This document shows, one piece after another, positions 53,086-63,592 of a DNA stretch of 64,000 nucleotides. The position numbers and the translations under genes are program-made. The stretch lies in assembly GCF_014931275.1 (NCBI RefSeq), contig NZ_CP063110.1, forward strand, positions 124,001-188,000. The letters run 5' to 3'. The notes beneath the pieces were generated by a model. The model saw nothing but the letters and a program-made list of their open reading frames with translations. It searched no databases and was not told the origin of the DNA. Within the stretch, counting starts at the first letter, position 1. Each line of letters starts with the position of its first letter. The stretch is from Haemophilus parainfluenzae. GTDB taxonomy: Bacteria > Pseudomonadota > Gammaproteobacteria > Enterobacterales > Pasteurellaceae.

Positions 53086-54313
53086 TTGTTCTTGCTCTCC
53101 GACGTTTGATATTTGCTTGAACCACGATGTAGTCAAAAATTGGTGCAAATAAGTTTGCAAATAAAATCGCTAACATCATCCCTTCTGGATAAGCTGGGTT
53201 CACTGTACGAATTAATACAGCCATCACGCCAATTAACGCACCGTACCACCATTTACCCGTATTGGTGAATGAAGCTGATACAGGGTCTGTAGCCATGAAG
53301 ATCATACCAAGTGCAAAACCACCTAATACAAAGTGCCAATGCCAAGGCATTGAGAACATTTGATTAGAATCAGAACCGATTAAGTTGAATAAGGTTGCTG
53401 TACCAATCATACCGATCATGACACCAGCCATAATGCGCCAAGAAGCAATACGGGTGAATACAATTAACGCACCACCGATTAATAACGCAAGCGTTGAAAC
53501 CTCACCCATTGAACCAGGAATATTACCGATGAATGCATCCATCCAAGTAATAGGTTGACCGGTTACAGTGTGTTGTAATGCTGCTTGACCACCTTGAGAC
53601 CATTGTGAAAGTGCGGTTGCACCAGAGAAACCATCTGCAGCAGTCCATACTAAGTCACCGGAAATTTGAGCCGGATAAGCAAAGAATAAAAATGCACGGC
53701 CAGCAAGCGCAGGGTTCATAAAGTTACGACCTACACCACCGAAGATTTCTTTCGCTACCACGATACCAAAGCTGATACCAAGTGCCGCTTGCCATAATGG
53801 CAATGTTGGTGGAACGATTAACGCAAATAAAATGGTTGAAACGAACATCCCTTCATTTACTTCATGACCACGCACCACTGAGAACAATAATTCCCAAATT
53901 GTACAAACAGTGAATACCACTAAGTAAATTGGTAAGAAGAAGATCGCCCCTAACGCCATTTTTGAGCCCCAAGTTGCATTATTGGTTAAGTCTAAACCTA
54001 ATGAACTTGCAAGCGCATAGTGCCAATCGTTAGCAATCAATTGATCTAAATTGCCTAATTGATTTAAAGCGGGGATCGCTTGGTTACCCACATTGTACAT
54101 CCCGTAGAAAATCGCAGGGAACAACGCAAGGAAAACCGTAATCATCATACGTTTTGAGTCTAACGCATCACGAACGTGTGTGTTTTTGTGCGTTACCGTA
54201 CCTGGTGTGTAAAGCAAGGTATAAATCGATTCAAAGATCGGATAAAGCTTGCTGTATTTACCGCCTGGTAAAAACGCGGGTTCCATTTTTTCAAAAAGAT
54301 TTTTTAAACCCAT
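53078..54313 (-). CDS. nqrB: Na+-NQR subunit B
   Basis: A 411-residue, ten-helix membrane subunit that carries a covalent FMN (threonine in [12 protein letters not shown]) and a riboflavin, and forms the main Na+ pathway. [20 protein letters not shown] and the N-terminal [14 protein letters not shown] are typical. It starts 2 bp after nqrA. Confidence 0.97.
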   Translation of the reverse strand: MGLKNLFEKMEPAFLPGGKYSKLYPIFESIYTLLYTPGTVTHKNTHVRDALDSKRMMITVFLALFPAIFYGMYNVGNQAIPALNQLGNLDQLIANDWHYALASSLGLDLTNNATWGSKMALGAIFFLPIYLVVFTVCTIWELLFSVVRGHEVNEGMFVSTILFALIVPPTLPLWQAALGISFGIVVAKEIFGGVGRNFMNPALAGRAFLFFAYPAQISGDLVWTAADGFSGATALSQWSQGGQAALQHTVTGQPITWMDAFIGNIPGSMGEVSTLALLIGGALIVFTRIASWRIMAGVMIGMIGTATLFNLIGSDSNQMFSMPWHWHFVLGGFALGMIFMATDPVSASFTNTGKWWYGALIGVMAVLIRTVNPAYPEGMMLAILFANLFAPIFDYIVVQANIKRRRARTNG

Positions 54314-54315
54314 TT

Positions 54316-55659
54316 TTAACCTTCCTTCTCAATCTTATCTAATACTTGACGCAAGATTGAACCGTATTCATATTTGCCCGGGCAAACGAAAGAACATAAC
54401 GCTAAGTCTTCTTCATCTAATTCAAGACAACCTAACGCTTGTGAACCGTCGGTATCGCCCACGATTAAATCACGTAATAATAATGTCGGTAAAATATCCA
54501 ACGGCATCACGCGCTCATAGCTACCGATTGGTACCATTGCACGCTCACCACCATTTTCTGCAGTAGTGAAGTTGAATAATTTTTTACCAAAGTGGCCTAA
54601 TACGGTACGGGTAATCGAATATTTGTTCGATTGTGGAGTGATCCAACCTAAGAACTCTTTCTCATTACCTTCTGCAATCACAGAAACTTGTAATGCATAA
54701 CGACCTAAATAGTCGTGAGCATCTTTTGCTGTTTGACCACAAAGCACAGAACCAGAAATCACACGGTTATTACCGTCTTTTAACTCACCTGCCGTTAATT
54801 GAGAAAGGTTAGCACCAATTACGGTACGAACTAGACGAGGCTCTTTCACTTGCGGACCAGCAAGAGAAACAACGCGCTCAACATAAAGTTCGCCCGTAGT
54901 GAATAATTTACCTACAGCAATCACATCTTGGTAATTGATGTGCCATACGGTTTTATGAACACCAACCGGATCGATAAAGTGAATATGTGTACCCACTAAA
55001 CCTGCAGGGTGAACACCGCCAAAATCATGTACTTTTAGGTTAGCTAAATCCACGGTTGGAATATTACTATTACCCGCTTTACATAGATTTAATGGTTTAT
55101 TTGGGAATAGACGACTTAATACTGTTAAACCGTCAATAAAATCTTGCCAATGCTCTTTTAACACCACCTCTGGATTTGCTGCCAAAGGATTAGTATCCAT
55201 CGCATTTACAAACAGAGAAGAAGGTTCTGCATCTAAGGCAGGCACTTTGCTGAACGGACGGGTGCGGAATGCTGTCCACAAACCGGATTCAACGAGGTTT
55301 TGTTTAACTTGTTCAGAAGAAAGCGTATTGAGCTCACCTGCGTTATATTTAGCGAAAGTAACTTGATCGTTACCTTGCACATCAATGACCACAGATTGTA
55401 ATACACGTTTTTCGCCACGATTAATTACAGTGATAGTACCACTTGCAGGGGCTGTGAAAACCACTCCAGGGTTTTTCTTGTCTTCAAAAAGCACTTGGCC
55501 TTTTTTCACAACATCGCCTTCACGTACCTTCATAGAAGGACGCATACCCACATACTCTTCACCAAGAATCGCAACCTGATTCACAGCGTTACCGCTATGG
55601 ATTACTTGTGCTGGTTTTCCTGCAATAGGAAGATCCAAGCCTTTTTTGATTGTAATCAT
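54316..55659 (-). CDS. nqrA: Na+-NQR subunit A
   Basis: A 447-residue cytoplasmic subunit without membrane helices. The N-terminus [17 protein letters not shown] and biotin-carrier-like region [21 protein letters not shown] are diagnostic. It contacts the quinone site with NqrB. First gene of the operon; the promoter should lie in 55660-55900. Confidence 0.97.
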   Translation of the reverse strand: MITIKKGLDLPIAGKPAQVIHSGNAVNQVAILGEEYVGMRPSMKVREGDVVKKGQVLFEDKKNPGVVFTAPASGTITVINRGEKRVLQSVVIDVQGNDQVTFAKYNAGELNTLSSEQVKQNLVESGLWTAFRTRPFSKVPALDAEPSSLFVNAMDTNPLAANPEVVLKEHWQDFIDGLTVLSRLFPNKPLNLCKAGNSNIPTVDLANLKVHDFGGVHPAGLVGTHIHFIDPVGVHKTVWHINYQDVIAVGKLFTTGELYVERVVSLAGPQVKEPRLVRTVIGANLSQLTAGELKDGNNRVISGSVLCGQTAKDAHDYLGRYALQVSVIAEGNEKEFLGWITPQSNKYSITRTVLGHFGKKLFNFTTAENGGERAMVPIGSYERVMPLDILPTLLLRDLIVGDTDGSQALGCLELDEEDLALCSFVCPGKYEYGSILRQVLDKIEKEG

Positions 55660-55990
55660 ACTGTTTGCACTACTTTTCTAGGTTAAAAACACGATTGCGA
55701 TTAAAGCATACACTCTAAAAGCAATCTCACGATTGAGCGTGACCAGAAAACACTTTTAAGATCAAAGCGTTATTAACTGACACATAAATTCAAAAACTCA
55801 AATCTGTTTAATTCCTCGATGAGTAAGAAATTACTTACACATCCAGAAATTGAAATTCGAAAATTAAAAGCGCCTTATTTTATCGAAAAATGGGCTTTTA
55901 TTCCACTTTACGCCCTTACTTTTTGTGAAATATTTGTGAACCTTTTAGACTCATACTTATTAGGAGTTAGAAATAAATAGGAATTAAAAA
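55660..55990. other. Intergenic region upstream of nqrA
   Basis: About 330 bp of AT-rich DNA that must carry the nqr promoter. I find no convincing -35/-10 pair, operator, repeat or small gene. Confidence 0.5.
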
Positions 55991-55991
55991 T

Positions 55992-56024
55992 AAAAAAGAG
56001 AGAATGTCTCTTACCTTCTCTCTT
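55992..56024 (-). terminator. Terminator of bolA
   Basis: On the minus strand AAGAGAGAA (to 56016) pairs with TTCTCTCTT (55996-56004), followed by TTTTATTTTTAATT. Confidence 0.8.
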
Positions 56025-56061
56025 CTTATGAAAATCGACTATAGGGAACGTAAGGGAACAC

Positions 56062-56373
56062 TTACTGTCCAACACCAAGACAATTTGGTGATTTTGGAAA
56101 TGCTTCACCTAGGCTCTCCCATTCGCTTTTTGTATAAAGGTGAAGCGCTAATGCGTGAATGCCATTTTTTAAATCATCAGCAAAAAGTTGGTAAAGTTTT
56201 TGGTGGCGCTGCACCTTGCGAATGCCTTCAAAAGCATCGCTGACAATCACTAATTTAAAATGAGAATCAGCCCCTCGACCGGAACTGTGCATATGACTTT
56301 CATTTTCTACGGTGGCAAAGTGCGGTTGAAATTCGGTCTGAATTCTCTCTAATAATTCTTGCTGTTTTGACAT
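56062..56373 (-). CDS. bolA: BolA family protein
   Basis: A 103-residue BolA. The core includes VENESHMHSSGRGADSHFKLVIVSDAFEG and KRHQ-like VQRHQKLYQLFADDLKNGIHALALHLYT. BolA works with monothiol glutaredoxins in Fe-S trafficking and affects cell shape. ATG 56373 has GGGAG upstream; the frame to 56403 is not needed. Divergent from yajG and upstream of nqr, as I recall for H. influenzae. Confidence 0.92.
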   Translation of the reverse strand: MSKQQELLERIQTEFQPHFATVENESHMHSSGRGADSHFKLVIVSDAFEGIRKVQRHQKLYQLFADDLKNGIHALALHLYTKSEWESLGEAFPKSPNCLGVGQ

Positions 56374-56457
56374 AAATAAACTCCCTAACTTTTTGCTATA
56401 CATTCAGCGTTAAGTTTGTAAGAATAACACAAATTAACCTAATTCAATGAGGAAATT

Positions 56458-57057
56458 ATGAAAGTAACAAACAAAATCAAAGCATTATCAACAATGACGT
56501 TGGCCGCTGCAACATTATTTTTAGCAGGTTGCCAAGCGCAATCTAATACCTTAACTTTTACCCCTCAATCGCCAACTGCATCAATGAATATTAACCAATC
56601 AGCAGTGGTAACAGTTAATACTCGCGATTCTCGCCCACAACAAGAAATTGCAACCTATACTAAATCAGGTGAGCTGATTAAATTAAACGCATCACCAAGC
56701 GTTACTCAACTTTTCCAACAAGTAATGCAACAAAATTTAGTCAGCAAAGGGTTCCGTATCGGACAAGCTAATAATGCGAATGCTGGTGTAACCGTTGAAG
56801 TGAAAGAATTCAACACTCACGTAGATCAAGGTAATTTACGTTATACCTTGAACAGCAAAATCCAAGCAGTTGTTTATGTACAAGGTCCACGCGGACAATA
56901 CAACAAAACCTTTAATGCGACCCGTTCACAATCTGGCGCATTTAATGCGAGCAATGATGAAATTCAAAAAGTGCTAGGCGAAACCTTCAAAGATATTGTT
57001 AATAATATTTATCAAGATCAAGAAGTTACTAACGCAATTAATCAATATACTAATTAA
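56458..57057 (+). CDS. yajG: YajG family lipoprotein
   Basis: A 199-residue lipoprotein with signal and lipobox FLAGC. The family features are [22 protein letters not shown] and a C-terminal [37 protein letters not shown]. YajG is a conserved outer-membrane-associated lipoprotein of unknown role. Its neighbour bolA is divergent, as in E. coli where yajG and bolA adjoin. Confidence 0.88.
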   Translation: MKVTNKIKALSTMTLAAATLFLAGCQAQSNTLTFTPQSPTASMNINQSAVVTVNTRDSRPQQEIATYTKSGELIKLNASPSVTQLFQQVMQQNLVSKGFRIGQANNANAGVTVEVKEFNTHVDQGNLRYTLNSKIQAVVYVQGPRGQYNKTFNATRSQSGAFNASNDEIQKVLGETFKDIVNNIYQDQEVTNAINQYTN

Positions 57058-57087
57058 TTAAAAGTGCCGTGTCCTTTTCAATAATAC

Positions 57088-57116
57088 TTGACGAAAGCGC
57101 CTTTCAAGCGTAACAT
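57088..57116 (+). promoter_or_regulatory. Probable sigma-70 promoter of corA
   Basis: TTGACG (57088-57093), 17 bp spacer, TAACAT (57111-57116). This gives a 5' leader of about 245 bases before the corA start. Confidence 0.6.
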
Positions 57117-57149
57117 TCGCCCGATTTTTTAACGAGAAGGACACACACT

Positions 57150-57185
57150 TTGGACAGTCATAGTCGATACCGAATATCGCTTTAG
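57150..57185 (+). CDS. Possible 11-residue leader peptide of corA
   Basis: TTG at 57150 has AGAAGGA eight bases upstream and opens 11 codons (MDSHSRYRISL if started) ending TAG just before a strong hairpin. Position suggests control by translation of the leader, as in Mg2+-transporter leaders of enteric bacteria. The non-ATG start makes this tentative. Confidence 0.35.
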   Translation: MDSHSRYRISL

Positions 57186-57215
57186 ACTCTCGCCTCTTAT
57201 CAGCGAGAGTTCGCT
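57186..57215 (+). promoter_or_regulatory. Mutually exclusive hairpins in the corA leader
   Basis: ACTCTCGC (57186-57193) can pair with GCGAGAGT (57203-57210), or instead AGCGA (57202-57206) can pair with TCGCT (57211-57215). The two structures share bases and cannot coexist, as in an attenuator or riboswitch. Confidence 0.5.
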
Positions 57216-57369
57216 GGTAATCAATTTACCTTTCTTCGGCATCTTTTATCGAACGAAACCCATTTTTAAAACATACAAAAATTTGACCGCACTTTTCTCT
57301 AGTGCCAATTTCGTTTGATCTTTTTTTGTTCACTGTTGGATCTTCATAATCCCCAAAGGAGTATGACCA

Positions 57370-58317
57370 ATGATTAACGCTTTTGCCATTAACGATTCCC
57401 GCTTGCTTCGTATTGATGACGAACCAGCCGAGCTCAGTTCTGCCATTTGGTTAGATTTACTGGAGCCGACAGGGGAAGAACGTGAAATGTTGCAAGAAGG
57501 CTTAGGACAAAGTCTCGCCTCATTCCTCGAATTAGAAGACATCGAAGCATCCGCGCGTTTCTTTGAAGACGAAGACGGCTTGCACTTGCACTCATTCTTT
57601 TATTGTGAAGACGAAGAAAATTACGCCGACCTCGCAAGCGTGGCGTTTACTATTCGTGATGGGCGCTTATTTACCCTACGCGATCGTGAATTACCTGCAT
57701 TCCGTTTATATCGTATGCGTTCCCGTAGTCAACGATTATTAGAATGTAATGCATATGAAGTTTTACTCGACTTATTTGAAACCAAGATTGAGCAATTAGC
57801 GGATGTTATCGAAAACGTTTATGCGGATTTAGAAAAATTAAGCCGTGTAATTCTAAACGGTACACAAGATGAAGCTTTCGATGAAGCCTTAAATACGCTA
57901 ACAGAACAAGAAGATACCAGTTCTAAAGTGCGCTTATGTTTGATGGATACACAACGCGCATTGGGTTTCTTGGTACGTAAAACGCGTTTACCGGCAAATC
58001 AGTTAGAACAAGCTCGTGAAATCTTACGAGATATCGAATCCTTGCAACCGCACAATGAGTCTTTATTCCAAAAAGTAAACTTTTTAATGCAGGCGGCAAT
58101 GGGTTATATTAATATCGAGCAGAATAAAATCATGAAATTCTTCTCGGTGGTCTCTGTGATGTTCCTACCGGCAACACTTGTGGCATCCACTTACGGAATG
58201 AACTTTGAATTTATGCCGGAGATTCATTTTAAATATGGCTACCCAATGGCTATTGGCTTAATGATTGGTGCGGCGATTACACCTTACATCTATTTCAAAC
58301 GGAAAGGTTGGTTATAA
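57370..58317 (+). CDS. corA: Magnesium/cobalt transporter CorA
   Basis: A 315-residue CorA. A long cytoplasmic N-terminal domain is followed by two C-terminal membrane helices, with the selectivity signature YGMNF between them (about 275-279). The pentamer imports Mg2+, and also Co2+ or Ni2+. The ribosome site is AAAGGAG. The gene has a long leader with alternative hairpins. Its stop codon overlaps the yggT start by one base, so yggT is co-transcribed. Confidence 0.95.
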   Translation: MINAFAINDSRLLRIDDEPAELSSAIWLDLLEPTGEEREMLQEGLGQSLASFLELEDIEASARFFEDEDGLHLHSFFYCEDEENYADLASVAFTIRDGRLFTLRDRELPAFRLYRMRSRSQRLLECNAYEVLLDLFETKIEQLADVIENVYADLEKLSRVILNGTQDEAFDEALNTLTEQEDTSSKVRLCLMDTQRALGFLVRKTRLPANQLEQAREILRDIESLQPHNESLFQKVNFLMQAAMGYINIEQNKIMKFFSVVSVMFLPATLVASTYGMNFEFMPEIHFKYGYPMAIGLMIGAAITPYIYFKRKGWL

Positions 58318-58862
58318 TGGAAATTTCCCAAACTGCGTTATTTTTAGGATCGATTATCGATCTATATTGTTTAGTGTTAATTTTACGCGTATGGCTACCA
58401 TTAGCGAATGTGGATTATTACAATCCCATTTCTCAATTTACGCTGAAATTTACCCAGCCAGTTATTGCCCCATTGCGTAAAGTTTTTCCAGTGGTGAAAA
58501 AAGTGGAAACCGCTGCGCTGGTTTTAGTCTTCTTGCTTTGCGGATTAAAATCGATTCTATTCGGCGGGTTAAATCTCAACTACTTCCTACTATTGGGCAT
58601 ATTAGGGCTGATTAAAAATATCGGTATAGCCATTTTCTATGTATTAATCGCCGGTGCAATTTTAAGCTGGTTTAATCGTGGCAATAATCCTGCATTCTAT
58701 GCGTTATATCAACTTACCGAACCATTATTGAAACCCATTAAACGCATTTTACCAACTGTGGGCGTGATTGATTTTTCACCGATGGTTATTGCCATTATCC
58801 TGTTATTTTTGAATAATCTCTTTTACGATTACTTTAACCTTTTATGGGCAATTGCTGCGTAA
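58317..58862 (+). CDS. yggT: YggT family membrane protein
   Basis: A 181-residue protein made of two YggT repeats, each with a membrane helix and the motif VDYYNPISQF...PVIAPLRKVFP or NPAFYALYQLTEPLLKPIKRILP. The family is linked to cell division, osmotic stress and ion balance, with no firm activity. The ATG at 58317 overlaps the corA stop (TAATG), so ATG 58317 is preferred over the upstream GTG at 58308. Confidence 0.9.
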   Translation: MEISQTALFLGSIIDLYCLVLILRVWLPLANVDYYNPISQFTLKFTQPVIAPLRKVFPVVKKVETAALVLVFLLCGLKSILFGGLNLNYFLLLGILGLIKNIGIAIFYVLIAGAILSWFNRGNNPAFYALYQLTEPLLKPIKRILPTVGVIDFSPMVIAIILLFLNNLFYDYFNLLWAIAA

Positions 58863-58890
58863 AGTGCGGTCAAAAATAACATTATTTTTC

Positions 58891-58914
58891 GGGCTGGATT
58901 TTCCAGCCCTTATT
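58891..58914 (+). terminator. Hairpin after yggT (possible weak terminator)
   Basis: GGGCTGGA (58891-58898) pairs with TCCAGCCC (58902-58909), followed by TTATTG. The T run is short. Confidence 0.5.
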
Positions 58915-58939
58915 GTAAATATGGTAAGTAAATTTAGTT

Positions 58940-59227
58940 ATGTCAGCAATCGAACAAACGACTGAAGGGCTACGTCTCAAAATCATTTTGCAACCCAAAG
59001 CTAGCAAAGATCAAATCGTGGGATTACATGATGACGAACTCAAAATCACGATCACCGCGCCACCTGTTGATGGTCAAGCCAATGCTCACTTGCTGAAATT
59101 TTTGAGTAAAGCATTCAAAGTACCCAAAAGCTCGATAGTTCTTGAAAAAGGTGAATTAAACCGACATAAACAAGTTTGGATTCCTTCGCCTAAATTAATT
59201 CCATCTGAAATTCAAAATCTCTTATAA
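58940..59227 (+). CDS. yggU: YggU/DUF167 family protein
   Basis: A 95-residue UPF0235 protein. Family features are [43 protein letters not shown] and [19 protein letters not shown]. Small alpha/beta protein of unknown function that often lies next to yggT, as here. Confidence 0.9.
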   Translation: MSAIEQTTEGLRLKIILQPKASKDQIVGLHDDELKITITAPPVDGQANAHLLKFLSKAFKVPKSSIVLEKGELNRHKQVWIPSPKLIPSEIQNLL

Positions 59228-59345
59228 AATCAGCAAAAAAATCACCGCACTTTCTACCAATTTTCCCTGTTTTACGCTATCCTATATCACATTTTACAAA
59301 TCAAAACATGCCGCAAAGTGCGGTCAAAATTTAAGGTGATTTTCT

Positions 59346-61934
59346 ATGCAACAACATTACCGTCCCGATTTGATTGAACCTGCAGTTCAACAATATTGGG
59401 CTGAAAATAAAGTCTTCAAAGCAATCAAAGATACGTCTAAAGAAAAATATTACTGCCTTTCAATGTTCCCTTACCCATCTGGTCGTTTACACATGGGCCA
59501 CGTGCGTAACTACACAATCGGTGATGTGGTTTCTCGTTATCAACGTATGAACGGTAAAAATGTGTTACAGCCAATTGGTTGGGATGCATTTGGTTTGCCG
59601 GCTGAAGGGGCTGCAATTAAAAATAAAACTGCACCCGCGAAATGGACTTACGAAAATATCGAATACATGAAAAACCAGCTCAAAATGTTGGGCTTTGGTT
59701 ATGACTGGGATCGCGAAATTGCGACCTGCCGTCCAGAATACTATAAATGGGAACAATGGTTCTTCACTGAGCTTTACAAAAAAGGCTTAGTGTACAAAAA
59801 AAACTCAACCGTAAACTGGTGTCCGAACGATGTAACTGTGTTGGCGAACGAACAAGTGCACGACGGTTGTTGTTGGCGTTGTGATACTCCAGTAGAACAA
59901 AAAGAGATCCCTCAATGGTTTATTAAAATCACTGATTATGCAGAACAATTATTAGGTGGATTAGACCAACTTCCACAATGGCCAGACATGGTAAAAACCA
60001 TGCAACGCAACTGGATTGGCCGTTCTGAAGGGGTCGAAATTACTTTTGATGTGGCAGATACCGCAGAAAAAGTTGCGGTTTATACGACCCGTCCAGATAC
60101 CTTCTATGGTGTAAGTTATTTAGGTATTGCAGCAGCGCATCCATTAGCGGACTTAGCAGCAGAAAAGAATCCTGAATTAGCCGAATTCATCCGTGAAGCG
60201 AAAAATGCCAAAGTGGCGGAAGCAGACCTTGCCACGATGGAGAAAAAAGGGATGGCAACCGGCTTATTCGCCATTCATCCATTAACCGGTGAAAAATTAC
60301 CGATTTGGGTCGCTAACTTTGTATTAATGCATTACGGTACTGGCGCAGTAATGGCGGTTCCAGCACATGACCAACGTGACTTTGAATTTGCTCAAAAATA
60401 CGATTTACCAATTAAACAAGTGATCGCACCGCTTGCTGATGAAGAAATTGATTTAACCAAACAAGCTTTTGTTGAGCACGGTAAATTAGTGAACTCTGCT
60501 GAGTTTGACGGTTTAGATTTTGATGGTGCATTCAACGGTATCGCGGATAAATTAGAAAAATTAGGCGTGGGTAAACGCCAAGTGAATTACCGTTTACGTG
60601 ACTGGGGTGTTTCCCGTCAACGTTATTGGGGGGCACCAATTCCAATGCTGACCTTGCCAAACGGTGAAACCGTACCGGCGCCAATCGAAGATTTACCGAT
60701 TATCCTGCCAGAAGACGTGGTCATGGACGGCGTGAAAAGCCCAATTAAAGCCGATCCAAACTGGGCGAAAACTACCTTCAATGGTGAACCTGCGTTAAAA
60801 GAAACCGATACCTTTGATACCTTTATGGAATCGTCTTGGTACTACGCACGCTACACTTCACCAAACTATGCTGAAGGCATGTTGGATAAAGATGAAGCTA
60901 ATTACTGGTTACCGGTGGATCAATATATCGGTGGTATCGAGCACGCAACAATGCACTTGCTCTACTTCCGTTTCTTCCACAAATTATTGCGTGATGCAGG
61001 TTTCGTAACGAGTGATGAGCCAGCGCAAAAATTATTATGCCAAGGCATGGTGTTAGCCGATGCGTTCTACTACACCAGCCCGACCAACGAGCGTATTTGG
61101 GTGAGCCCAACGCAAGTGACCCTTGAGCGTGATGAAAAAGGTCGTATCATCAAAGCCACTGATCCGGAAGGCCGTGAATTGGTGCATACCGGTATGACCA
61201 AAATGTCGAAATCCAAAAACAACGGTATCGACCCACAAGAGATGGTGGAAAAATACGGTGCAGATACCGTGCGTCTTTTCATGATGTTCGCGTCTCCTGC
61301 AGAAATGACACTTGAATGGCAAGAATCTGGCGTAGAAGGAGCAAAACGTTTCTTAGGTCGTGTATGGAATTTGGTGTATGAATACAGCCAAAATCCTGCA
61401 AAAACCGCTTTAGATGTGACCGCACTTTCTGCAGATCAAAAAGCTCTTCGTCGTGATGTGCATAAAACGATCGCGAAAGTGAGTGATGACATTGGTCGTC
61501 GTCAGACTTTCAATACCGCTATCGCGGCAGTGATGGAGTTAATGAATAAATTAACTCGTGCGCCATTAGAAAGCGAACAAGATCGTGCGGTTATGGCAGA
61601 AGCATTAAGCGCAGTCGTGCGTATGCTTTACCCAATCACACCACATATCTGCTTTGAGTTATGGAAAGCTTTAGGCAACGAAAGCAACATCGACCATGCA
61701 GAATGGGTGAAAGCTGATGAAGCGGCGATGGTAGAAGATGAAAAACTTATCGTGGTGCAAGTCAACGGTAAAGTACGTGGTAAAGTGACTGTTGCAGCTG
61801 ATGCGGATGAGGAAACCGTGAAAACTGTTGCATTTGCAGATGAAAATGTGAAGAAATTTACTGACAATACACAAATCGTGAAAGTGATTTATGTACCAGG
61901 TAAATTGTTAAATGTGGTGGTTAAACCGCAATAA
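59346..61934 (+). CDS. leuS: Leucyl-tRNA synthetase
   Basis: An 862-residue class I synthetase. HIGH-type motif [17 protein letters not shown] near residue 43, CP1 editing domain (about 220-415, with [12 protein letters not shown]), KMSKS motif KMSKSKNNG near 620 and a C-terminal anticodon-binding domain. It charges tRNA-Leu. An uptake signal lies just upstream (about 59315) and another within the coding region. It precedes lptE-holA, a conserved order. Confidence 0.97.
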   Translation: MQQHYRPDLIEPAVQQYWAENKVFKAIKDTSKEKYYCLSMFPYPSGRLHMGHVRNYTIGDVVSRYQRMNGKNVLQPIGWDAFGLPAEGAAIKNKTAPAKWTYENIEYMKNQLKMLGFGYDWDREIATCRPEYYKWEQWFFTELYKKGLVYKKNSTVNWCPNDVTVLANEQVHDGCCWRCDTPVEQKEIPQWFIKITDYAEQLLGGLDQLPQWPDMVKTMQRNWIGRSEGVEITFDVADTAEKVAVYTTRPDTFYGVSYLGIAAAHPLADLAAEKNPELAEFIREAKNAKVAEADLATMEKKGMATGLFAIHPLTGEKLPIWVANFVLMHYGTGAVMAVPAHDQRDFEFAQKYDLPIKQVIAPLADEEIDLTKQAFVEHGKLVNSAEFDGLDFDGAFNGIADKLEKLGVGKRQVNYRLRDWGVSRQRYWGAPIPMLTLPNGETVPAPIEDLPIILPEDVVMDGVKSPIKADPNWAKTTFNGEPALKETDTFDTFMESSWYYARYTSPNYAEGMLDKDEANYWLPVDQYIGGIEHATMHLLYFRFFHKLLRDAGFVTSDEPAQKLLCQGMVLADAFYYTSPTNERIWVSPTQVTLERDEKGRIIKATDPEGRELVHTGMTKMSKSKNNGIDPQEMVEKYGADTVRLFMMFASPAEMTLEWQESGVEGAKRFLGRVWNLVYEYSQNPAKTALDVTALSADQKALRRDVHKTIAKVSDDIGRRQTFNTAIAAVMELMNKLTRAPLESEQDRAVMAEALSAVVRMLYPITPHICFELWKALGNESNIDHAEWVKADEAAMVEDEKLIVVQVNGKVRGKVTVAADADEETVKTVAFADENVKKFTDNTQIVKVIYVPGKLLNVVVKPQ

Positions 61935-62021
61935 TCCATAAAATAACTGCATTTTATTCCAAGCGTTGCATAAACGGCTCTTAAACAAAATAAAGTGCGG
62001 TGAATTTTACAGGTAATTTTT

Positions 62022-62525
62022 ATGATGAAATCAATCAAAGCGATCTGCTTAGTTGGGGCAACTGCCTTTTTAACTGCTTGTGGTTGGCACTTCGATAATG
62101 GTGCTGCTGTTCCGGCGGAATTAAAAACAATGGCCCTTGAAAGTAGCGACCCATACAGTGAAATGTCAATGGCAATGCGTAAGCAACTGCTTAGCAACAA
62201 CGTAAACCTTGTTCCTGCAAAACAAGGTGTGCCAGTGTTGCGTTTAAATAAACAGACTTCGAGCGATAAAGTGGCGTCAGTCTTTAAACAAGGCCGTGAA
62301 GCAGAAAAAGTACTGACCCTTGATGTTGAGGCTAGCGTGCGTTTAGCAAATGGGGAAACCTATCCAATCTCTGCAAAAATCAACCGCACTTTCTTTGATA
62401 ACTCTCGTGCTGCATTAGCAAAATCAGCTGAGCGCGATGTGATTTGGAATGATATGCGTGAACAAGCGGCTCGCCAGTTAATTAATAAAATGGCCGCCTT
62501 GCAACATCAAGTTCAAGGAAAATAA
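62022..62525 (+). CDS. lptE: LPS assembly lipoprotein LptE
   Basis: A 167-residue lipoprotein (lipobox FLTAC then GWHF) that plugs the LptD barrel and helps insert lipooligosaccharide in the outer membrane. The start of the mature part, [29 protein letters not shown], is typical. Its stop overlaps the holA start by one base. Confidence 0.94.
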   Translation: MMKSIKAICLVGATAFLTACGWHFDNGAAVPAELKTMALESSDPYSEMSMAMRKQLLSNNVNLVPAKQGVPVLRLNKQTSSDKVASVFKQGREAEKVLTLDVEASVRLANGETYPISAKINRTFFDNSRAALAKSAERDVIWNDMREQAARQLINKMAALQHQVQGK

Positions 62526-63562
62526 TGAACCGCATTTTTCCTGAGCAACTAGCCTCTAACCTGAACAGCCATTTAGCGAAAGTCTATTTTTTGGTTGGGA
62601 CAGATCCCCTGTTGCTCAGTGAAAGTGAAGATCTCATTCATCAAGCAGCCCTTCTTCAAGGTTTTGATGAAAAAAATCAAATCATCATAGATACTAATAC
62701 TGACTGGCCTGCCTTAATTGAGGCCAGCCAATCTATGGGGCTCTTCTTTAATAAGCAAATTTTCATTCTTAATTTACCCGAGAATTTGACCGCACTTTTA
62801 CAGAAAAACCTTCAGCAATTTATCAGTGGATTAAATGAAGATAGCTTGCTTGTTCTCACCTTGCCTAAATTGTCTAAAGTAGCCGAAAAACAAGAGTGGT
62901 TTATTCAGGCAAATCAACTTGATCCGCAATCTGTGATCGTGAACTGCCAAACGCCGAGTTCAGAACAGCTTTCTCGTTGGGTGAAGCATCGTACAAAAAA
63001 CATGGGATTATCAGCTGATGAGGAAGCCATTCAACTACTTTGTTACAGCTATGAAAATAATCTCCTGGCATTGAAACAAGCGTTACAGCTTTTAGATTTG
63101 CTTTATCCTGATCACAAACTCACTTATAACCGCGTTAAATCCGTCGTAGAGCAATCTTCAGTCTTTACCCCTTTCCAATGGATTAATGCTTTGTTATCAG
63201 GCAAGGCTAATCGCTCAAAGCGAATTTTGCAAGGTTTACAAGCTGAAGATGTGCAACCTGTCATTTTATTACGTACTTTGCAACGTGAACTGCTCACCTT
63301 GTTAGAATTAACAAAACCACAGCAACGTAATCCATCTCTTAAAACGGAATTACCAACACAGACACTCAAAGCGGATTTTGACCGTCTCAAAATTTGGCAA
63401 AGTCGTCGTCCTCTTTATACAGCGGCAATACAACGACTCACCTATCAAAAGCTCTTTGAAATATTGCAAAAGTTGGCAGATATTGAGCGCACAACCAAGC
63501 AAGAATACGGTCAAGACGTGTGGGTAAAATTGGCAGACTTATCGGTTAAATTTTGCTTATAA
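62525..63562 (+). CDS. holA: DNA polymerase III subunit delta
   Basis: A 345-residue delta subunit of the clamp loader, which opens the beta clamp. Domain I begins NRIFPEQLASNLNSHLAKVYFLVGTDPLL, a non-ATPase AAA+ fold. The beta-binding residues near SMGLFFNKQIFIL and the C-terminal collar domain are present. The ATG overlaps the lptE stop (TAATG). Confidence 0.95.
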   Translation: MNRIFPEQLASNLNSHLAKVYFLVGTDPLLLSESEDLIHQAALLQGFDEKNQIIIDTNTDWPALIEASQSMGLFFNKQIFILNLPENLTALLQKNLQQFISGLNEDSLLVLTLPKLSKVAEKQEWFIQANQLDPQSVIVNCQTPSSEQLSRWVKHRTKNMGLSADEEAIQLLCYSYENNLLALKQALQLLDLLYPDHKLTYNRVKSVVEQSSVFTPFQWINALLSGKANRSKRILQGLQAEDVQPVILLRTLQRELLTLLELTKPQQRNPSLKTELPTQTLKADFDRLKIWQSRRPLYTAAIQRLTYQKLFEILQKLADIERTTKQEYGQDVWVKLADLSVKFCL

Positions 63563-63590
63563 AAAAATCTCGGCGTTAACCGAGATTTTT
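63563..63590. terminator. Bidirectional terminator between holA and the sulfatase-like gene
   Basis: AAAAATCTCGG (63563-63573) pairs with CCGAGATTTTT (63580-63590). Confidence 0.9.
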
Positions 63591-63592
63591 TA

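Noticed and set aside
57117..57369. yybP-ykoY (Mn2+) or M-box riboswitch before corA
   Set aside because: I could not find the conserved cores of either family; only alternative hairpins and a possible leader peptide are supported.
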